Below, in pieces: positions 5,716 through 5,723 of a stretch of DNA of 5,723 bases (position 1 is the first letter of the stretch; each line of letters starts with the position of its first letter). The stretch comes from Candidatus Competibacteraceae bacterium (GTDB lineage Bacteria > Pseudomonadota > Gammaproteobacteria > Competibacterales > Competibacteraceae). Location: NCBI GenBank assembly GCA_020444985.1, contig JAGRHK010000130.1, positions 1 through 5,723 of the forward strand, given 5' to 3'. Below the pieces are notes generated by a model, which was given only the letters and a program-made list of their open reading frames with translations, made no database searches and was not told where the DNA came from. The translations under genes were made by a program, and so were the position numbers.

Positions 5716-5723
5716 TGGTGGAG
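5716..5723 (-). tRNA. Possible 3' end of a tRNA-Ala, cut by window edge
   Basis: The last eight bases read CTCCACCA on the minus strand, which is how bacterial tRNA-Ala genes commonly end (acceptor 3' strand, discriminator A, CCA). Ala-Glu tRNA pairs are common in gammaproteobacteria, which fits the tRNA-Glu 46 bases downstream. Eight bases are too few for certainty; the match could be chance. Confidence 0.4.

Noticed and set aside
1..5723. CRISPR array, insertion sequence, toxin-antitoxin or phage genes
   Set aside because: No regularly spaced repeats, transposase or integrase motifs, or small paired genes were seen on either strand.

Overview
The window looks like chromosomal DNA from a Gram-negative bacterium, most likely a gammaproteobacterium. 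The basis is moderately high GC, a YqiA-type esterase, a Bcr/CflA drug-efflux gene and a tRNA-Glu nearly identical to the enterobacterial one. The species cannot be named from the sequence alone.

Layout, left to right. Positions 1-865 (minus strand) hold the first ~288 residues of a Bcr/CflA-type MFS exporter cut by the window edge. Positions 893-1633 (minus) encode a DprE2-like short-chain reductase. Positions 1788-2387 (minus) encode a YqiA-like alpha/beta-hydrolase esterase. Positions 2388-2773 are a non-coding divergent control region. Positions 2774-4201 (plus) encode a two-domain protein, an N-terminal HAD phosphatase fused to a UbiA-type phosphoribosyl-prenyl-phosphate synthase. It overlaps by 4 bases (ATGA) a DprE1-like FAD oxidase at 4198-5526 (plus). 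A tRNA-Glu (UUC) lies at 5594-5669 (minus), preceded on its own strand by a hairpin with a T-run and, at the extreme right edge, by what may be the last bases of a tRNA-Ala.

The central theme is a pathway best known from mycobacteria, the making of polyprenyl-phosphate-D-arabinofuranose. The UbiA domain should attach 5-phosphoribose (from PRPP) to a polyprenyl phosphate. The fused HAD domain is a good candidate for removing the 5-phosphate. The DprE1-like oxidase and the DprE2-like reductase together would then epimerise C2 of ribose to give the arabinose donor. All the steps after PRPP are thus represented within about 4.7 kb, but split over two diverging transcription units. The arabinosyltransferase that would use the donor, and its acceptor (pilin, lipopolysaccharide, Nod-factor-like molecule or other glycan), are not in the window. 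Relatives of this pathway are known in some Gram-negatives, for example for pilin arabinosylation in Pseudomonas aeruginosa PA7, so the pathway is not new in principle. The most interesting parts are the fusion, the split layout and the unknown end product.

Oddities worth a second look: the efflux gene has no ATG or GTG start at a sensible place and lies in frame behind the dprE2 stop codon; the DprE1-like protein has Ala where mycobacterial DprE1 has the benzothiazinone-target Cys; and a terminator-like hairpin sits between two closely spaced tRNA sequences.
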